From positions 21,930,869 to 21,994,868 of the forward strand of contig OZ024854.1 of assembly GCA_964017155.1 (NCBI GenBank): a stretch of DNA of 64,000 nt, read 5' to 3'. Numbering within the stretch: the first letter of the stretch is position 1; every line of letters begins with the position of its first letter. Source of the stretch: Oasisia sp. SBJ-2009 (taxonomy: Eukaryota; Annelida; Polychaeta; Sabellida; Siboglinidae). This document shows, in pieces, positions 1-28,790 of the stretch. The notes beneath the pieces are model-generated. The model was not told the origin of the DNA. It was given only the letters and a program-made list of their open reading frames with translations, and searched no databases. A program made the translations under genes and the position numbers.

Positions 1-261
1 AAATGTTGATAGAGTGTTTTAAGACTTTCGATGAGCATGTTAAATTGTGTAGCCTTAAAGTTACAGAATACTACTAATCTGGCATAAAATCTATCAAAGT
101 GTTCATTAATGAAATTTGTCATTAATGAAATACTATTTGTCTTCAATTACATAATCTACTGATATACAGCTTTCAAGTCAAAATATTCAGCCAAACCACA
201 ACTTTAAGGCTACACAAATTAACATACTCATCGAAAGTCTTAAAATATTCTATCTACATTT
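1..261. mobile_element. Foldback MITE-like inverted repeat at window start
   Basis: Bases 1-62 and 200-261 are inverted copies of each other with only about four differences, separated by an AT-rich loop of roughly 137 bp. Both arms contain the core ttaagactttcgatgag or its complement, and agccttaaagtt. The long arms and short non-coding loop fit a miniature inverted-repeat element. The left end may continue beyond the window, so the terminal bases and target duplication cannot be read. It lies upstream of the first visible integrin exon, so it is probably intronic. Confidence 0.7.
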
Positions 262-290
262 TATGAGATCCACCAAAAAATTAACTGAAC

Positions 291-475
291 TTGATATCAG
301 ATTTGTAGACCCAGTACCAGATTGGTAGATTTGGTATCAGATTGGTAGATATGGTACCAGATTGGTAGACATGGTACCAGATTGGTAGACATGGTACCAG
401 TTTGGAAGACTTGATACCAGTTTGATAGGCTTGGTACCAGATTGGTAGGCTTGGTACCAGATTGTTGAACTTGGA
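291..475. repeat. 20-bp minisatellite (ggtaccagattggtagacat type)
   Basis: About nine tandem units of 20 bp with small variants (tagac/taggc, ggtaccag/gataccag). The array ends about 35 bp before the integrin exon that starts at 512, so it is intronic. Open frames across it are produced by the repeat and are not genes. Confidence 0.85.
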
Positions 476-511
476 AGTAATGTATTCTCCCTTGTCCATT
501 GGTTCCCACAG

Positions 512-17313
<16,802 letters not shown>

Positions 17314-18520
17314 TGAGCTTGGTTGTAAGCCAATACTTCACAACATAAATATAATAATTTCCAGAACTGCTCAAGGACACTTGTAAGAAAATTTTCTGCA
17401 ACAGTGGTCAAGATTCACATGAATATTGTGTACATCATTTGTTTATGTGAATATGGTCATGGACAGCCTCACTGCTGGTCTATGACCATTATCTATATTA
17501 GTTTGTCTTAACGTGCCTGGGAACGTTATCAACATTGGTTCATGTAAACATGGATATGACCATTGTCTTCATGTTCTTGTAAAAATCAGTACAATCAGTT
17601 GTTCATCTGAGAGACTATATTAGCATTATTGGTGGATATGAACATTGAAAGTGGATATGAACATTGACAGTGGATATGAACATTGTTTGCATAACCAGTC
17701 TGATAGTTGTTACTGTCAGTAGTCAGACATCCACTGGGAAGAGGCGCTATAAATAGACCTGGCAAGAACGCAGTGTACAATGATTTGAGGCTTTAACAAT
17801 TCATAAGCGAACTTGTGTCTGTTGTAATGTCTGCCTTCGTGGCAACTGGACCAATTTATTTGTTAGATTTTGTATATTAGACTGCAATAATATGTGTGGT
17901 TTGTTAATTAATTCTACCTGTATAATTTGTTGTGGTATTGTGAACATAATCATGTAGTACAGTACTAATGCAATGAATGGTGTTAAATGTTCTAGATAGT
18001 ACCTATTCATCAGAGCTCATTAACATTCTTAACCGAGTTAGTTTTTCGGAATAAAACTAGCATGTTCATAGTTAACTGCTAAAAGAACCCCTTGAAATAT
18101 CTCCTAAACGATGTGATCAGATATTCACACAGGAAGAAAGTCTTGTAAGGTTGCCTGACCAGAGCATCCATTGTTCATGATTTGTACACTATTTGTATCA
18201 GTTGTTACTTGTACAATATCTGTATCAGACCAATGTACATCATTGTATCTGTTGTATACCATTTACCATTGCCAAGCCGATCATTTGTTGAATTGTGATT
18301 TAAATGTGATGCACTTCTAGGAAGTACAAACCATTGTATTTCTATCACCGGTTTAAGTTTTTACATGATCTTATTTTATACAGCTTCATATGGATTTGTG
18401 TTGTACACTGTAGAATTAAATGGACGAGAAAATTCCATAGTGATGGAATTCAATATGTTACTGTGAATGTATTTCATGTAATGATTGTGACTAATAAATA
18501 GGTTTTTGTACGATACACAT
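17314..18520 (+). other. Integrin alpha 3' untranslated region
   Basis: Non-coding sequence follows the TAA at 17311-17313. Short repeats of gtggatatgaacattg occur near 17630-17690. An AATAAA is found at 18493-18498, with a likely poly(A) end shortly after. No other gene signal is seen here. Confidence 0.6.
18493..18498 (+). terminator. Poly(A) signal AATAAA, integrin gene
   Basis: Canonical hexamer about 1.18 kb after the stop codon, followed by a T-rich stretch. It is the clearest late signal before the convergent MMADHC gene. Confidence 0.55.
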
Positions 18521-18871
18521 TTCTTCCTGTACTTTGGTGTATATTTTTGCATGGCTAGACAAAATGTTCCAGTACAGAGTACATCTGTTGATGCTATTTA
18601 GTTGACACAAAAATGCTAAACTAAGAGATCATGAGATGACCAACAGTCGCTGACAAGTAGTAAACAGTGTCCATAATTTATAGTAACAGAACACACATAT
18701 AATAAATTATACATTCCTTGCTAGACGTGATGACAAAATATAATGTATGTGATGGCTATAAAAAATATTATAACTAGTAGATAATTTCAAAGGTTAGAGC
18801 ATACGTCCATGCCTACAAACTGTGATCCAACTATGAAACAAACAACACCGCTGTGGCAGTCAAAGACTTAT

Positions 18872-18877
18872 TTTATT
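18872..18877 (-). terminator. Poly(A) signal AATAAA, MMADHC gene
   Basis: TTTATT on the + strand reads AATAAA on the minus strand, about 210 bp past the MMADHC stop. With the integrin signal at 18493 it makes a tail-to-tail gap of about 370 bp. Confidence 0.5.
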
Positions 18878-19084
18878 CTTTTGAGCCAGGACAGGCAACT
18901 GCACTGGCCTATGTACATACATAAGTGCTCCGGCTATTCACGCTAAACAATCTCGCATGGTTAGTGAAATACTGGCGACTAAAACAAGCACTGTCCTAGT
19001 CAGTCGAGCCTTGGATACTCGATTGCCTCGCGTCGAGCCGTGACCAGGCACACCAGTTCAATGTGTGTTAATGCGTCGAGTGTG

Positions 19085-22000
19085 TCATTCGTCGTTGAAC
19101 CGCCGCATCTGTTTCATGCGCTGTATGATGGGGTGGTCCATGGGGGCGTTGGTGAAGAGACACCCCACGTAGGTGTGGGTGCCCCACAGGTGGTGTTTGA
19201 TCACCTTACAGCAGCCCAGGTCCTCGATGGTGAAACCGAGGCTGCGATAACGTTCGTCCGTCTCGTACAGCGTGGCGTTGGTGTACGCACCGATGTACTG
19301 AAGACAGAACACTCGACTGGTCACATGATTACTCTCGATAACATTCCACTTACATTTCCTACTAATACGTTTTGGATCCTGGTTTCCTGTTCTGATGATG
19401 ATTCATATATTGTTGATGGTATAATGCATGGATTCTGACTTCGTGCACATACAAGTTTGGTTTCCCTCCCTCCCTCAAGTTCCTCCCTTCACTCCCTCTT
19501 TCCCTATTTTCTGTATAGATCTTATACCCTATGTCTGATATTTAATGTTATGTTACTGTTCAGTATTTAAAGCTCATCTTAGCAAGTTTGTTTATATTGT
19601 GCTTGGGGTTATATACTTTTATTATGTATATTATATGATTTACTTTGATACAAATTTAGATAACATAGGGTAATGTGCACAAAAACAACAACACAATGAT
19701 ATCAAGTGGAAACAATAACAAAATTGGTGCGTTGATCTGACCTAGAAGACAGAGGGACACTGTCTCATCAGTAGCATGGTCTGGGACAAGGACATAGCAT
19801 ATAGAGGGGCTACTCACTGGTCGGCCAGACGTTGGGTCGATGAAGTCTGCCCAGTAGCCGGCCTCCGTGAGGGAGTTACAGATCTCTTGAGACGCATTCA
19901 CAAACTGTGGAACAAACACCTAGCATTAGACACTGGCTGCAGTACACAACAAGGCTGCAGTAGTACACATGATATGTGTGTGCGGCGTGTGTGTGTGTTT
20001 GTGAGTGTGTGTGTGTGTGTGTGTGTGCGTGTGTGCGTGTGTGCGTGTGTGCGTGTGTGCGTGTGTGCGTGTGTGCGTGTGTGTGTGTGCATGCACATGC
20101 AGGAATGGATAATACTGTACACATGTGTAGCAGTGTACATCTGTCCCGACTGCAGTGAACAGTGTTTTCAGTAGGCACATACATTAGTGGACAACAAATC
20201 AGTGTTTTATCTTTCTTAGTTCCTCCTCACACACTCACACACTCACACACTCACACCTCACACGTAAACACACGCACATTTCACGAACTCGTCCCTTCTA
20301 CCTCCATACTTCCCCACCACAACTGTTTCATGTAAGTCCCTAGCCTCGGTTACCCAGACTCCGTGAGGTGGCAGCACTTTTAAGCCCCTCAACTCCGCCT
20401 GGGATATTAATGGGTCTTAAGTTTCTAACATCCGGGTAGCCTTACCCTAGATTAGGGTAGAGACGCTGATTGGCTCTCAGGCCAACTATGGAATAAAAAT
20501 TCAAATAACAATATACTTTTACAAGATAATAATATCATATGAAAAGTATTCAACATTGAACTTATATTAACACAAAAGTAAAAATTCAAATTTACAGTTG
20601 TTTATAAAATAAGAATTACGGCAGGATTAACCAGTATCCGTGAGGTGGCGGATTGTCTATCTAGGCCCACACAGATAGTATACACATTAAATAAGGATAC
20701 CTTTTTATCAAATATATCTGTATTATAAAAACTATTCAAAATTAAACTTATATTAACACAAAATAAATAGAAATACAAATTTGCAGTTGTTTATAAAATA
20801 TATATTACGGCAGTGTCCGTGAGGTGGCAGCATTGTATAGATCACGCAGATAAACAAACAAAAGCCATAAATGTGACCAGACTGTCTTCTCGGCGTAGTT
20901 CCGCAGCCGACCGACAGTCGGGTAAGCAAACACAACCCACTGCCTTCCTCTCACTATCCCTCCCTACCACCAATACATGTTGTTCCCTCCCTTCCTGCCT
21001 CCGTCCCTCCCTCTCCAACAGTCACATGGTCCATCACCTCCCTTCCTCCTTCCTCTTTCTTCATCCCTCCATTTCTCCCTCACTCGCTCCACCTCTTTGC
21101 TCCTCCATCCCATCCCATGCATCCCTTCCATTCCTTCCCTCCCTCCCAGACACATGTTCCTTCCCTCCCTCCCACTGAGCCACTCACGTGCTCCATGAGC
21201 TCCTCTCGCTCCTCCTCCATGTCGACGCTCCAGGCGATCATATCACTGTTGGTCTTCTGACTGATGGTGATCACAGACACCTCGTCCTGGTTGAAGTCTC
21301 GGTCCGGAAACAACTCCTGGAAGTCTACAGACACAACACACAGTGTAGTACCATAAACACAACACACAGTGTAGTACCACAAACACAACACACAGTGTAG
21401 TACCATAAACACAACACACAGTGTAGTACCACAAACACAACACACAGTGTAGTACCACAAACACAACACACAGTGTAGTACCACAAACACAACACACAGT
21501 GTAGTACCACAAACACAACACACAGTGTAGTACCACAAACACAACACACAGTGTAGTACCACAAACACAACACACAGTGTAGTACCACAAACACAACATA
21601 CAGTGTAGTACCACAAACACAACACACAGTCTAGTACCACAAACACAACACACACACACAGTATAGTACCACAAACACAACATACACAGGGTAGTACCAC
21701 AAACACAACACACAGTATAGTACCACAAACACAACATACACAGGGTAGTACCACACACACAACACACAGTGTAGTACCACAAACACAACCCACACACTGT
21801 AGTACCACAAACACAACACACAATGTAGTACCACAAACACAACACACAGTGTAGTACCACAAACACAACACACAGTGTAGTACCACAAACACAACCCACA
21901 CAGTGTAGTACCACAAACACAACACACAGTGTAGTACCACAAACACAACCCACACAGTGTAGTACCACAAACAACATATAGTGTAGTACCACAAACACAA

Positions 22001-25000
22001 CACACAGTCTTGTACCACAAACACAACACACAGTGTAGTACCACAAACACAACATACAGTCTAGTACCACAAACACAACACACAGTCTAGTACCACAAAC
22101 ACAACACACACACAGTATAGTACCACAAACACAACATACACAGGGTAGTACCACAAACACAACACACAGTATAGTACCACAAACACAACATACACAGGGT
22201 AGTACCACAAACACATCTCACATAGGACCACATTTGACTTTTCCATAATGCCATTATAACGTTTCCTTCATTTCTCATAACATTTTAATAAGTCTGTTAT
22301 AAAAAAAAATCACAGCGTATTTAACCTCTACTGGTAGACATGCCCTGGTAAATTCGTGAAATTCTAATACCTGAGTTTCACACAAACCACTTTGAAACCT
22401 GACAGAAAACACTGTCATGACATCTGTCATAATTTGACCCAAAAAATCATCTCTACTCATTCCATGCTCTATATGTCCTCCCAGAAATTAAGACACCAGC
22501 TATTGCTATTATAGAGTAGTCTTTCATAGGGTAATGGTGGACGAAACCTTACTGTGGTCATGTCATCTTTCACACAAATCTCTGGAAACTGTTTTAAAAC
22601 ACATTGTGTACGTTATGGAAACTTACACAAATTCATATGAGAAGTCACGGAGCCAGCAGAGAGAGATGACAGCTCCATCAAAGAACAACAGCATGCCATC
22701 AGAAATGAACAGATACAAACCTTTTTTGAGCAGTGCTGGACATTGTTGAGCGGCACATTCGAGGACATCAAAGGGCGAGGGCTCACCGAGGAGCCCCTCC
22801 TGCTCCTCCAGCTCCTTCTGCTCCAACTGTGAGCAACATCATTGCGTAAACATTACACAACTGTAATGGTTAGTTGTAAACAAGTACACCTGAATGAGTG
22901 CAATGCAACTCTTGATCATTGGGTCTCCTTTGCACCTGTCTACGTTAATTCGCCTCCTACAACCAGAGTCCTCCGATCCATCAATCAAGAAAACACAGTG
23001 ATAGTGATTTACCCGTGTGTATTTAACTGAGTTAATATTAATGCTTATAACATTACTTCTTGTAAATGCTGGGTCTGTTGCTGTATGTGTTGGTGATCAC
23101 GGTCATTTGTAGTTTATCACAGTTCTGCATTGGTCCTTCCACAAGATACTGGCAAACAATCTACTCATTTCATTTTCTGGTGTTTCCTAGATCTTATTCC
23201 TTCAATTGATCTTGTTGTACAGTTATACTATTATACTCTTTCCTTTGATGCATGTTCTAGCTTTTACAATTACTTTTATACTGTAGACACATCACTATTC
23301 GATTAAACAATAGCACCCCCTTTATTTAATTTAGTAGCTCACCTCCTCAGATGTGAGCAGGTACTGATGGAGGATGGAGATACTCACCTCCTCAGATGTG
23401 AGCAGGTACTGATGGAGGACGGAGATACTCACCTCCTCAGATGTGAGCAGGTACTGATGGAGGACGGAGATACTCACCTCCTCAGATGTGAGCAGGTACT
23501 GATGGAGGATGGAGATACTCACCTCCTCAGATGTGAGCAGGTACTGATGGAGGACGGAGATACTCACCTCCTCAGATGTGAGCAGGTACTGATGGAGGAT
23601 GGAGATACTCACCTCCTCAGATGTGAGCAGGTACTGATGGAGATACTCACCTTCTCAGATGTGTGAGGTACTGATGAAGGACGGAGATACTCACCTCCTC
23701 AGATGTGTGCAGGTACTGATGAAGGACGGAGATACTCACCTCCTCCGATGTGTGCAGGTACTGATGGAGGATGGAGATCCGTCTCTCCTCTGGTAGTTCA
23801 GCTGTCAGTAGGTCGACGTTGCGGTGCTGCACCGGCGGTGCTGCCAGCTGGTGGTGCTGTGGTGTGGCAGTGCCCACGAGGCCGGGGAGGGGGAAGTGGC
23901 GGTCGCGGGGGTTCAGGGGACCCAATTGGGAATTGGGCCACTGGCGCTGGCTGTCTGTGGGCAGACAATGCAGACAGTGATAAATAACTAGTTTACACAG
24001 AGGGGAAAGAGACCCATAGCTTTATGCACCTGTCATTTGGACGGGTAAAAACCAATGTGGATGGGGAAAAATACGGGTGGAAAGGTAAAAAAAATGAAGG
24101 AGCCAAATAAAAGGTCTTACAAAACTATAGATATTGTCAGTTATGCCTTAGAACTTAGAAGTGAGTGTAAATGGTGTCTCATGTGTGTTTGTAGTCCATT
24201 ACAGGTCATCAGACATATTTTCAAGCTTCTAAACTGGCTTAAAAGTTAACATACATGTGTCCACCAAAGCATGTGTGACTGGCAATAATGTTATCCTGCA
24301 TAAAGCCCTGAACAGACCTGAGATAGCATTTACCACCATTGCATTATTTTGAACATAAACTTGTGCCTGTGACTATTTAATTGTTGGTGTCACCATCTAC
24401 GGAAACAGTTGACAATAGAGTTAGTACAACTTCACGTTGGCACAACATGTAGTGACTATCTCAAAGTCATTCCTTGCGAAATGGTGGATCAGATGCCAGT
24501 TCAAGAGTCAATGTGAATCAAGGAAGCAAATTTAGCAAATGAATATACAAAGAGCTACCTTGACCTTGGTGTTTGACTGTCTGGGAGGAGATGGATTTAG
24601 ATTTTAGAATCCGGCAATCCGCCAAAACATTGTCGATTACATAATACCATATATGTGTATTACTATATCTGTATTACTTTGTGTATTACCAACAGATAAT
24701 ACACTTTGTTCGTAGGCTCATATCAATTATAGGACAGTTTTCATGACAAACAGTAAAGATTAAAAATATACTGAGTTATCATTCACTCCTGGTAAACCTG
24801 TTCTACTAAATATCATTCGAACTTCTTTGCTAAGCTGGACAGCTGTACCGATATATTAACAAATGCTTACAGCCAGGTATATACTCATTTATACAGCACT
24901 GGGTGAATTGGAGCAATGTTGGGTGAACAAAATTGCATAGGAAGACTTTAACCCGGAATCCCTCCAAATCTTGAGAGTCTGATGCTCTAACCACTATGCT

Positions 25001-26551
25001 AACACACCCCATTAACACTACTAGAATGATGGTGTATCAACAAAACTGTACTAACCACCACCAAACACACTGTCGGAGTCAACAGTATAGGTCTGGTCCG
25101 AGGGGTATCTCTCATCGTACGAGGAGAATGCGCGGAAGTGACGGACAGCGGCTCTCAGACTGGGCAGGTACACAACCACCTTGGCACGGCCACTCATCAG
25201 CTGTAATGAGACAACCACCTTAGCACGAGACAATCACCTTGGCACAACAAATCATCAGCTACAATGAGACAACCACCTTAGCACATGAGGCAGCCACGTT
25301 GGCATAATCACTCATCAGCTGCAATCAGACGACCGACCACCTTGGCACATGGGCAACCACCTTGGCACCACTACTCATTGGCAGCTATGAGACAACCACC
25401 TTAGCACATGACTGTGATGATATAATGACCATGGCACATCCACCTTAGCACATGAGACAATTACTTTAGCATATGAGACAAGTCAGACACCACATTGGTA
25501 TGCCCCACCTCAAGTGAAACACATCTACTTAACACTTAATTACACAGCCAAAGTTAGTCTGTTCAACACATCTAAACATATGTGACTTAAGCCACAGATG
25601 TCATGTCTCCTGGAAACTTCATACCATGACTAGTTTTCAATTTGTTATCATCACTTTAGTTTATGACACAAATGATGTCTAAATGTGTATAATTCTGTTT
25701 GATGGACAGGCAACCTATTAGTAAAGAAATGTACACATTAAGCCAATTAACTGGCATGAGAAACTGACCTACATCAGTAAGATGGTCAAAGGCACTGCAA
25801 CCTTGTGCGCAGGCTTACGTTAAACCTCTAACTGACCACAGTTAGCTGGCTGGACTGTTGCCTGTTGAACTTTTATCAGAGGACGTCCCCTGACCCGTTG
25901 AACTGCTGAGGTGACTGGTAAACCTACACTGGGCCTGTCAAACTGTCACCCACACAGATTTTGTTTACAAACAGAAGAAATAGAACACACTGGCTGTTCA
26001 CGCAGGCATTCGGCTGAATGTGTCAGTCTACGCTGGCAACAAACCAGGTCATAGTGGCAATGAAAGGGTTCAATTAAAGTCAGCCGGTAATCTTACATAG
26101 ATTAGATCTCAGTTGTGTTCTGAAGGCATTATTATTGTAATTGTGTGTGCAATGTGCACGCATGTAGTATTGTTAGTGGGTGTCTAGGAACTAAAAGCAT
26201 ATTGTTATTAATACTCAGTGACGTATGAGTTGTACTTGTAATGTAGTGTGGAACTTAATTTCAGCTGTGCTCTCAGGTAAACAAATGCCGTTTAAAATGA
26301 CTCACAGAACAAAATAAATGGTTCTTAAATATATATCAAACAGATTCAAAATAAACTGTTGTTGCAAAGTTGCCTCACGTATAAATCTGTTGTGTTACTA
26401 AAAAGCTAAGGAAGCCAAATAGAAGAAAATAATTATGTACATGGGTAACATGGCACATGTTTATTTATATGTACTTTGCTTCAGTGTGTTCATATCCAAG
26501 TTTATACCCCAACATGTCTAGCGAGGTGTGAGAACATACCCTGGTAGCCAT
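19085..26551 (-). CDS. MMADHC: MMADHC, cobalamin trafficking protein CblD
   Basis: Intracellular vitamin B12 trafficking factor that works with MMACHC to direct cobalamin to methionine synthase in the cytosol and methylmalonyl-CoA mutase in mitochondria. Minus-strand coding exons: 26540-26551 (MATR only), 25056-25200, 23740-23954, 22721-22826, 21188-21324, 19818-19904, 19085-19297. They total 915 nt, 304 residues, near the usual family length, and every intron phase matches. Recognisable blocks: N-terminal [14 protein letters not shown] in exon 3, [15 protein letters not shown] across exons 4-5, [14 protein letters not shown], then [34 protein letters not shown] and HLWGTH. The Cys pair in DLGCCKV is the family's conserved cobalamin-complex site. 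The ATG at 26551 is preceded by an acceptor at 26581, so a non-coding first exon lies upstream, perhaps ending at the donor near 30102. Arrays sit against exons 2, 3 and 5. Confidence 0.95.
19976..20095. repeat. (TG)n / (TGTGCG)n tract
   Basis: About 120 bp of TG with regular GTGTGC interruptions, in the MMADHC intron upstream (minus strand) of the exon at 19818-19904. It makes spurious Cys/Val and His/Thr frames on both strands. Confidence 0.92.
20355..20840. repeat. Diverged tandem duplication with tccgtgaggtggc motif
   Basis: The motif ccgtgaggtggc(a/g)g appears near 20361, 20638 and 20817. The last two follow homologous stretches sharing cttatattaacacaaaa, acagttgtttataaaata and ttacggcag. 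Units are about 180-200 bp. Intronic in MMADHC. Confidence 0.65.
20940..21180. repeat. Pyrimidine-rich (tccctccct) tract
   Basis: Low-complexity CT-rich DNA directly downstream (minus-strand sense) of the MMADHC exon ending at 21188. It contains irregular ccctccctt units and no gene. Confidence 0.75.
21327..22213. repeat. 26-bp minisatellite abutting an MMADHC splice acceptor
   Basis: Over 30 tandem units of acacacagtgtagtaccaca plus aacaca, with variants (catacacaggg, cacacactg). In the minus-strand sense it leads into the acceptor of the exon at 21324; the last unit, tgttgtgtctgtagac, differs from the repeat (tgttgtgtttgtggtac) by few bases. A 26-bp period keeps all minus frames open, giving false proteins rich in VLCLWYYTV. 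Confidence 0.93.
23339..23740 (-). repeat. 45-bp minisatellite carrying MMADHC exon end and donor
   Basis: About nine to ten units. In the minus-strand sense each holds catcagtacctgctcacatc, then tgaggag/gtgag, a copy of the last bases of coding exon 3 plus its splice donor. At 45 bp the unit preserves frame and encodes [19 protein letters not shown] blocks. The exon-proximal three units stay in frame with the exon; a shortened unit near 23640 then shifts the frame, and six more units are open in another frame. Confidence 0.93.
24835..24985 (-). mobile_element. tRNA-derived SINE, family B, diverged copy 3
   Basis: The minus strand reads gcatagtggttagagcatca, then ctctcaag and a degraded B box, followed by body sequence (ttgttcaccc, ctccaattcaccc) related to the copies at 2303 and 12003. 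It lies in the MMADHC intron, in the gene's sense direction. Confidence 0.55.
25201..25440 (-). repeat. Diverged array copying MMADHC exon 2 acceptor
   Basis: On the + strand, the segment aaccaccttggcac..actcatcag/ctgtaatgagac at the exon border recurs upstream in two to three diverged units (for example atcatcagctacaatgagac and ctcatcagctgcaatcagac). Each unit thus includes a copy of the 3' splice site and about 25 nt of exon. Confidence 0.75.
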
Positions 26552-27239
26552 GGCTGTTGACGCAGTTGTGTGTCACTAGTCTGAAAGAAAGAAAACCAAA
26601 CAACAATATAGTATGACCAGATAACACTGGGTATCAGTACCACATAGCACATCTCAGGACAAGTATCTTCTCTTCTCGTTAAAATGTATTAAACAGACTG
26701 GTATTTATAGCAAAATCAAGATATTTTGATTATACAATGTAGGTTTAAAAAAATTACAACATGGAAATTCGGTGAGCAGTGACAGTTAACCCATGTTAAC
26801 TCGATAACATGTGCTGCTGTAGTACTGAATTAGGTTAATCACCACCCCATAAGATAATGTCATAATAATGTCATTCTGTTAGCGAGTTTAAGTATGTCAC
26901 TGAAGACCATAACTGTTTACAATAAAAACCATCTAGTTGACAAGAGGCAGAACTCTGAATTCTTCAGAACAAACACAACCTGCACCAACATCAGCTAAAA
27001 TATCTAGTTACATGTCAAGTGTCCAATAGGTCAAGAAATCATATCTTATTGTTTAAATGCAACACAGCTGGTCAGTGGTTAGGTGGACTCAAACTGTTTA
27101 CTAAAGAACTGGACCTGGCTGTGTGTCCTGACACGGTGTGGGGACTGGACAATGTCCTCACTGGGATCCGATTCCATTACAAACCCTGATTACAAAAACA
27201 CAACTATAATGTCACATAGTACAATATTCTACACCAGAC

Positions 27240-27303
27240 TTACATCTCAAACACCAAACTCTGACATCTCAAACACCAAACTATGACATCTCAAACACCA
27301 GAA
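27240..27303. repeat. Short ~22-bp tandem repeat (acatctcaaacaccaaactc)
   Basis: Three near-identical units within the long first intron predicted for MMADHC. No gene signal surrounds it. Confidence 0.7.
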
Positions 27304-27694
27304 GAAATTATAATGTTTACACTGTTTTGTTTATAATGTTCAAATATTTGTATTTTATCAAAAAGATGAGACAGCCAACTTTGTATTTCTGTACACTTAG
27401 TCACACACTCTCAGACCTGCCAACCCAAAATTCACTTCTCAGTAGTATTTCTCATGTTTGCCACTTGCCAGTAGTTTTCAACATTTGTCAGTATTGTTTC
27501 TCCACAGTCTGTCCCTTATCTCAACTCAAATCTTGACTGGACACTTTAGATATGCGGCAAAAGCTTGGTCTGGAACACTGCACTCTTTCTACAGAGCTTG
27601 AAACCTCTGCTGCCTATAATATGTACTTTTGTCAAAGTACCAGGTCACCTGTCTCAAGGTCTCATCCAAGTCGAACTTGCTGGAGTCTTTGTTT

Positions 27695-27775
27695 CCTTTC
27701 TTCAAGATTCAAGAAACTTTATTATCCGTTTAAAAACATATTAAAAACGGAAATTTTTCTTTAGTCACACATAAA
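27695..27775 (-). mobile_element. Possible retroposon 3' terminus
   Basis: The minus strand reads ataataaagtttcttgaatc followed by ttgaa, a terminus common to invertebrate non-LTR elements. AT-rich sequence without coding signal follows to about 28050. Only the end is seen. Confidence 0.35.
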
Positions 27776-28060
27776 ATGACAGTAATAAAAACATTGGTGA
27801 GAATCATATCTACAATTGTCAATACAATATAAAATGATAGTAAATATAGTCATCACTAAAATAGGTAAAGTATCAAAATAAATTACGAATAAAAATAGCT
27901 ACTAAGATAAATAAATAAATAAGCATGTATAATTTCTTAAAATGGGTCTCTGATTGGAGACAATAACATTAGCAATAACATAATACTAAAATTGATAAAT
28001 AAATAAGATTAAATAAGGAGTTACCATATGAATATGAGACACATAAAATGTAAAAATTAA

Positions 28061-28790
28061 TTAATGACTAATTAATGAGGACAAATGCAATAAATGACAA
28101 ACCCAGCCTGCCATATAAATGTCCTTCACTTGTCTGTGCACATATGAAATCAGTCCCTTGCTGCAGCTGGTCATGACATTGGCGTTGTCAACAACAAGAG
28201 AAAGACAGTTGGACCTTTGAATGTCATACACTTTCAGTTCAGTATCCAAAAGATTCTAGATATTCTCTCCAGTCACTGATCCTTTACATTTGGGAATGGT
28301 AAGCAGTTTCGTACGATGTAGCGCTTGGCGACCTTACTGTTTCGAAACACCAGCATGCTTTGCACTGAGTGCTCCACGAGAAAATGGGCAAACAAAGTTT
28401 CAGTACGAATCATTTCATCTACCACTGCACTTTCAGACTTGCTAAAAAAGCACGTCATATTGATGTCCAAAAACTGTCCTTTTGCATTGATTTGATATGT
28501 CTCGAGACTGTGACGAGACATCGATGTCTCGTCACAGTCGATCGTCAAACCCACTGTGCGATATCAAGAAATCAAACTCACAAACACTAACCATGCATAC
28601 ATGGAGCTGACTTTCGATGGCACAATGCACGGGTATGCACTCATGCAACTAAACAGAAATTCATGACCTCTGTTTTTTTGGACATCGCTTGACAGTGCTA
28701 GAGTTTTGCCTGCTTTTTTGCTTCCACTCATTTCTTCTCCATAAAACCGATACATTTTCTACCACTCTTGAAATGAAATATACATCGACT
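28061..28790 (-). pseudogene. Degraded hAT-like transposase gene fragment
   Basis: Minus-strand frames include VDNANVMTSCSKGL..YVHRQVKDIY followed by CHLLHL, the conserved 'SDxANVM..CxCHxxxL' region of hAT-derived domesticated or transposon proteins. Upstream are a block with FFSKSESAVVDEMIRTETLF..F and a Lys-rich start (MSGSKKAGK). Stops and frameshifts break it, so it is not functional. It lies within the probable first intron of MMADHC, same strand. Family assignment rests on motifs only. Confidence 0.55.
28506..28539. repeat. Perfect 34-bp palindrome
   Basis: Two 17-base arms, gactgtgacgagacatc and its exact complement, meet with no spacer. It lies inside the hAT-like relic. Confidence 0.9.

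Noticed and set aside
21080..22214. Minus-strand frames of over 300 codons with repeating [15 protein letters not shown]
   Set aside because: A 26-bp repeat without stops opens all minus frames; only 21188-21324 is an MMADHC exon.
23367..23666. Plus-strand frame of repeating [15 protein letters not shown]
   Set aside because: It is the antisense of the 45-bp array; gene sense is the minus strand, where donor and exon match.
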